Both the position numbers and the translations under genes were made by a program. The notes beneath the pieces are model-generated. The model was not told the origin of the DNA. It did not search any database and saw only the letters and a list, made by a program, of their open reading frames with translations. Of a stretch of 64,000 nucleotides of DNA, positions 63,536 through 64,000 are shown in pieces. Origin of the DNA: Sphingomonas sp. PP-CE-1G-424 (GTDB lineage: Bacteria > Pseudomonadota > Alphaproteobacteria > Sphingomonadales > Sphingomonadaceae); contig NZ_SLXW01000002.1 of the NCBI RefSeq assembly GCF_004341085.1, positions 744,001 through 808,000 of the forward strand, written 5' to 3'. Numbering within the stretch: position 1 is the first letter of the stretch; every line of letters begins with the position of its first letter.

Positions 63536-64000
63536 GTGTCGGTACGGATCGCGAGTTTGGGTGTCGGTATCGCCGCGCTGGTCGGAAGCGCAGCGCCCGC
63601 CGCCGTGGCGCCCTCCGCTGTGATGACCGCGCCCGGCACGAGCGTGTCGGTGATGACCTACAACGTCCACGGCGTGCCCTGGCCGGTCGCGGAAGACCGA
63701 TCGAGCGCGTTGTCGGCGATCGCCGCGCAGCTTCGCACGATGCGCGCCGAGGGGCGGCAACCCGGAATCGTCGCGTTGCAGGAATCGTTTGTGCCGGAGG
63801 CCAAGGCGATCGGTGCCTCGGCAGGCTATCGCTACGTCGCGTTCGGTGCGCCGGCCGAGGCGACCGCGGACCCCGCAACCGCACAGGACCGGCAGTTCGC
63901 CGCGGATGGCAGCATGCTGCGCGGCGAGCGGGTCGGCAAGCATGTCGGCAGCGGTCTCGCGATCTTCTCCGACTATCCGATCCTGGCGGTGCGGCGGATC
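63536..64000 (+). CDS. Endonuclease/exonuclease/phosphatase family protein, cut by window edge
   Basis: A frame from GTG at 63536 (after GGGAG at about 63523) runs without a stop to the end of the window: 155 residues seen. It has a signal peptide (cleavage near PAAVAPS, about residue 26). The fold's first motif is VSVMTYNVHGVPWPVAEDR, the metal-binding Glu is in IVALQESFVPEAK, and later SGLAIFSDYPIL. It is a second, secreted member of the family seen at 41997. The C-terminal Asp-His end is not in view. Confidence 0.85.
   Translation, partial: MSVRIASLGVGIAALVGSAAPAAVAPSAVMTAPGTSVSVMTYNVHGVPWPVAEDRSSALSAIAAQLRTMRAEGRQPGIVALQESFVPEAKAIGASAGYRYVAFGAPAEATADPATAQDRQFAADGSMLRGERVGKHVGSGLAIFSDYPILAVRRI

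Overview
The window is GC-rich bacterial chromosome, most likely from a Sphingomonas-type alphaproteobacterium (Sphingomonadales). I infer this from the gene order carAB / yqeY-dnaG-rpoD, from eno followed by ftsB, from UrcA and DUF4170 family genes, from two EcfG-type (general stress) promoters, and from the many palindromic intergenic repeats usual in sphingomonads. No database search was possible, so the species is not fixed.

Layout. 1-610 is gene-free and made of palindromic repeats. rluE (minus) follows, then an AT-richer three-gene island of unknown function (1346-2735). The macromolecular-synthesis operon reads leftward: yqeY, a GIY-YIG protein, dnaG, rpoD. Divergent from it are carA, an uncharacterised HTH/membrane gene, carB, greA and a rhomboid protease. 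14761-16750 (minus) is an envelope module resembling YqjD/YqjE/DUF3618, preceded by an EcfG-type promoter. Then come eno and ftsB, a stress-type alpha/beta hydrolase with a second EcfG promoter, a DUF885 lipoprotein, an MFS transporter, a prolyl oligopeptidase, two small secreted proteins, a higBA toxin-antitoxin pair, a small HTH protein, a UvrD/PcrA helicase, a UrcA protein and a PiT phosphate transporter.

32562-39567 (minus) is a biosynthetic run: lapA-like, pyrF, trpF, trpB, a 56-residue membrane protein, trpA, accD, folC and a small Cys-rich protein. Several junctions are 4-base start/stop overlaps. Next come a patatin-like protein, an endonuclease/exonuclease/phosphatase protein, a small stress-like protein and a class I amidotransferase. 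A polysaccharide cluster follows (a GH9 glucanase flanked by two esterase-like hydrolases), then a divergent alpha-2-macroglobulin/PBP1C pair. The right end holds an esterase-like protein, a cupin, an MFS exporter with a probable CTG start, a LysR regulator, a small membrane protein, tRNA-Thr(UGU), a DUF429-like protein, a COG4705 membrane protein and a second endonuclease/exonuclease/phosphatase gene cut by the window edge.

The most unusual features are palindromic repeats translated in frame inside carA and inside the GIY-YIG gene, the extra gene wedged with no spacing between carA and carB, the 56-residue membrane protein translationally coupled between trpB and trpA, and the unknown 1346-2735 island.
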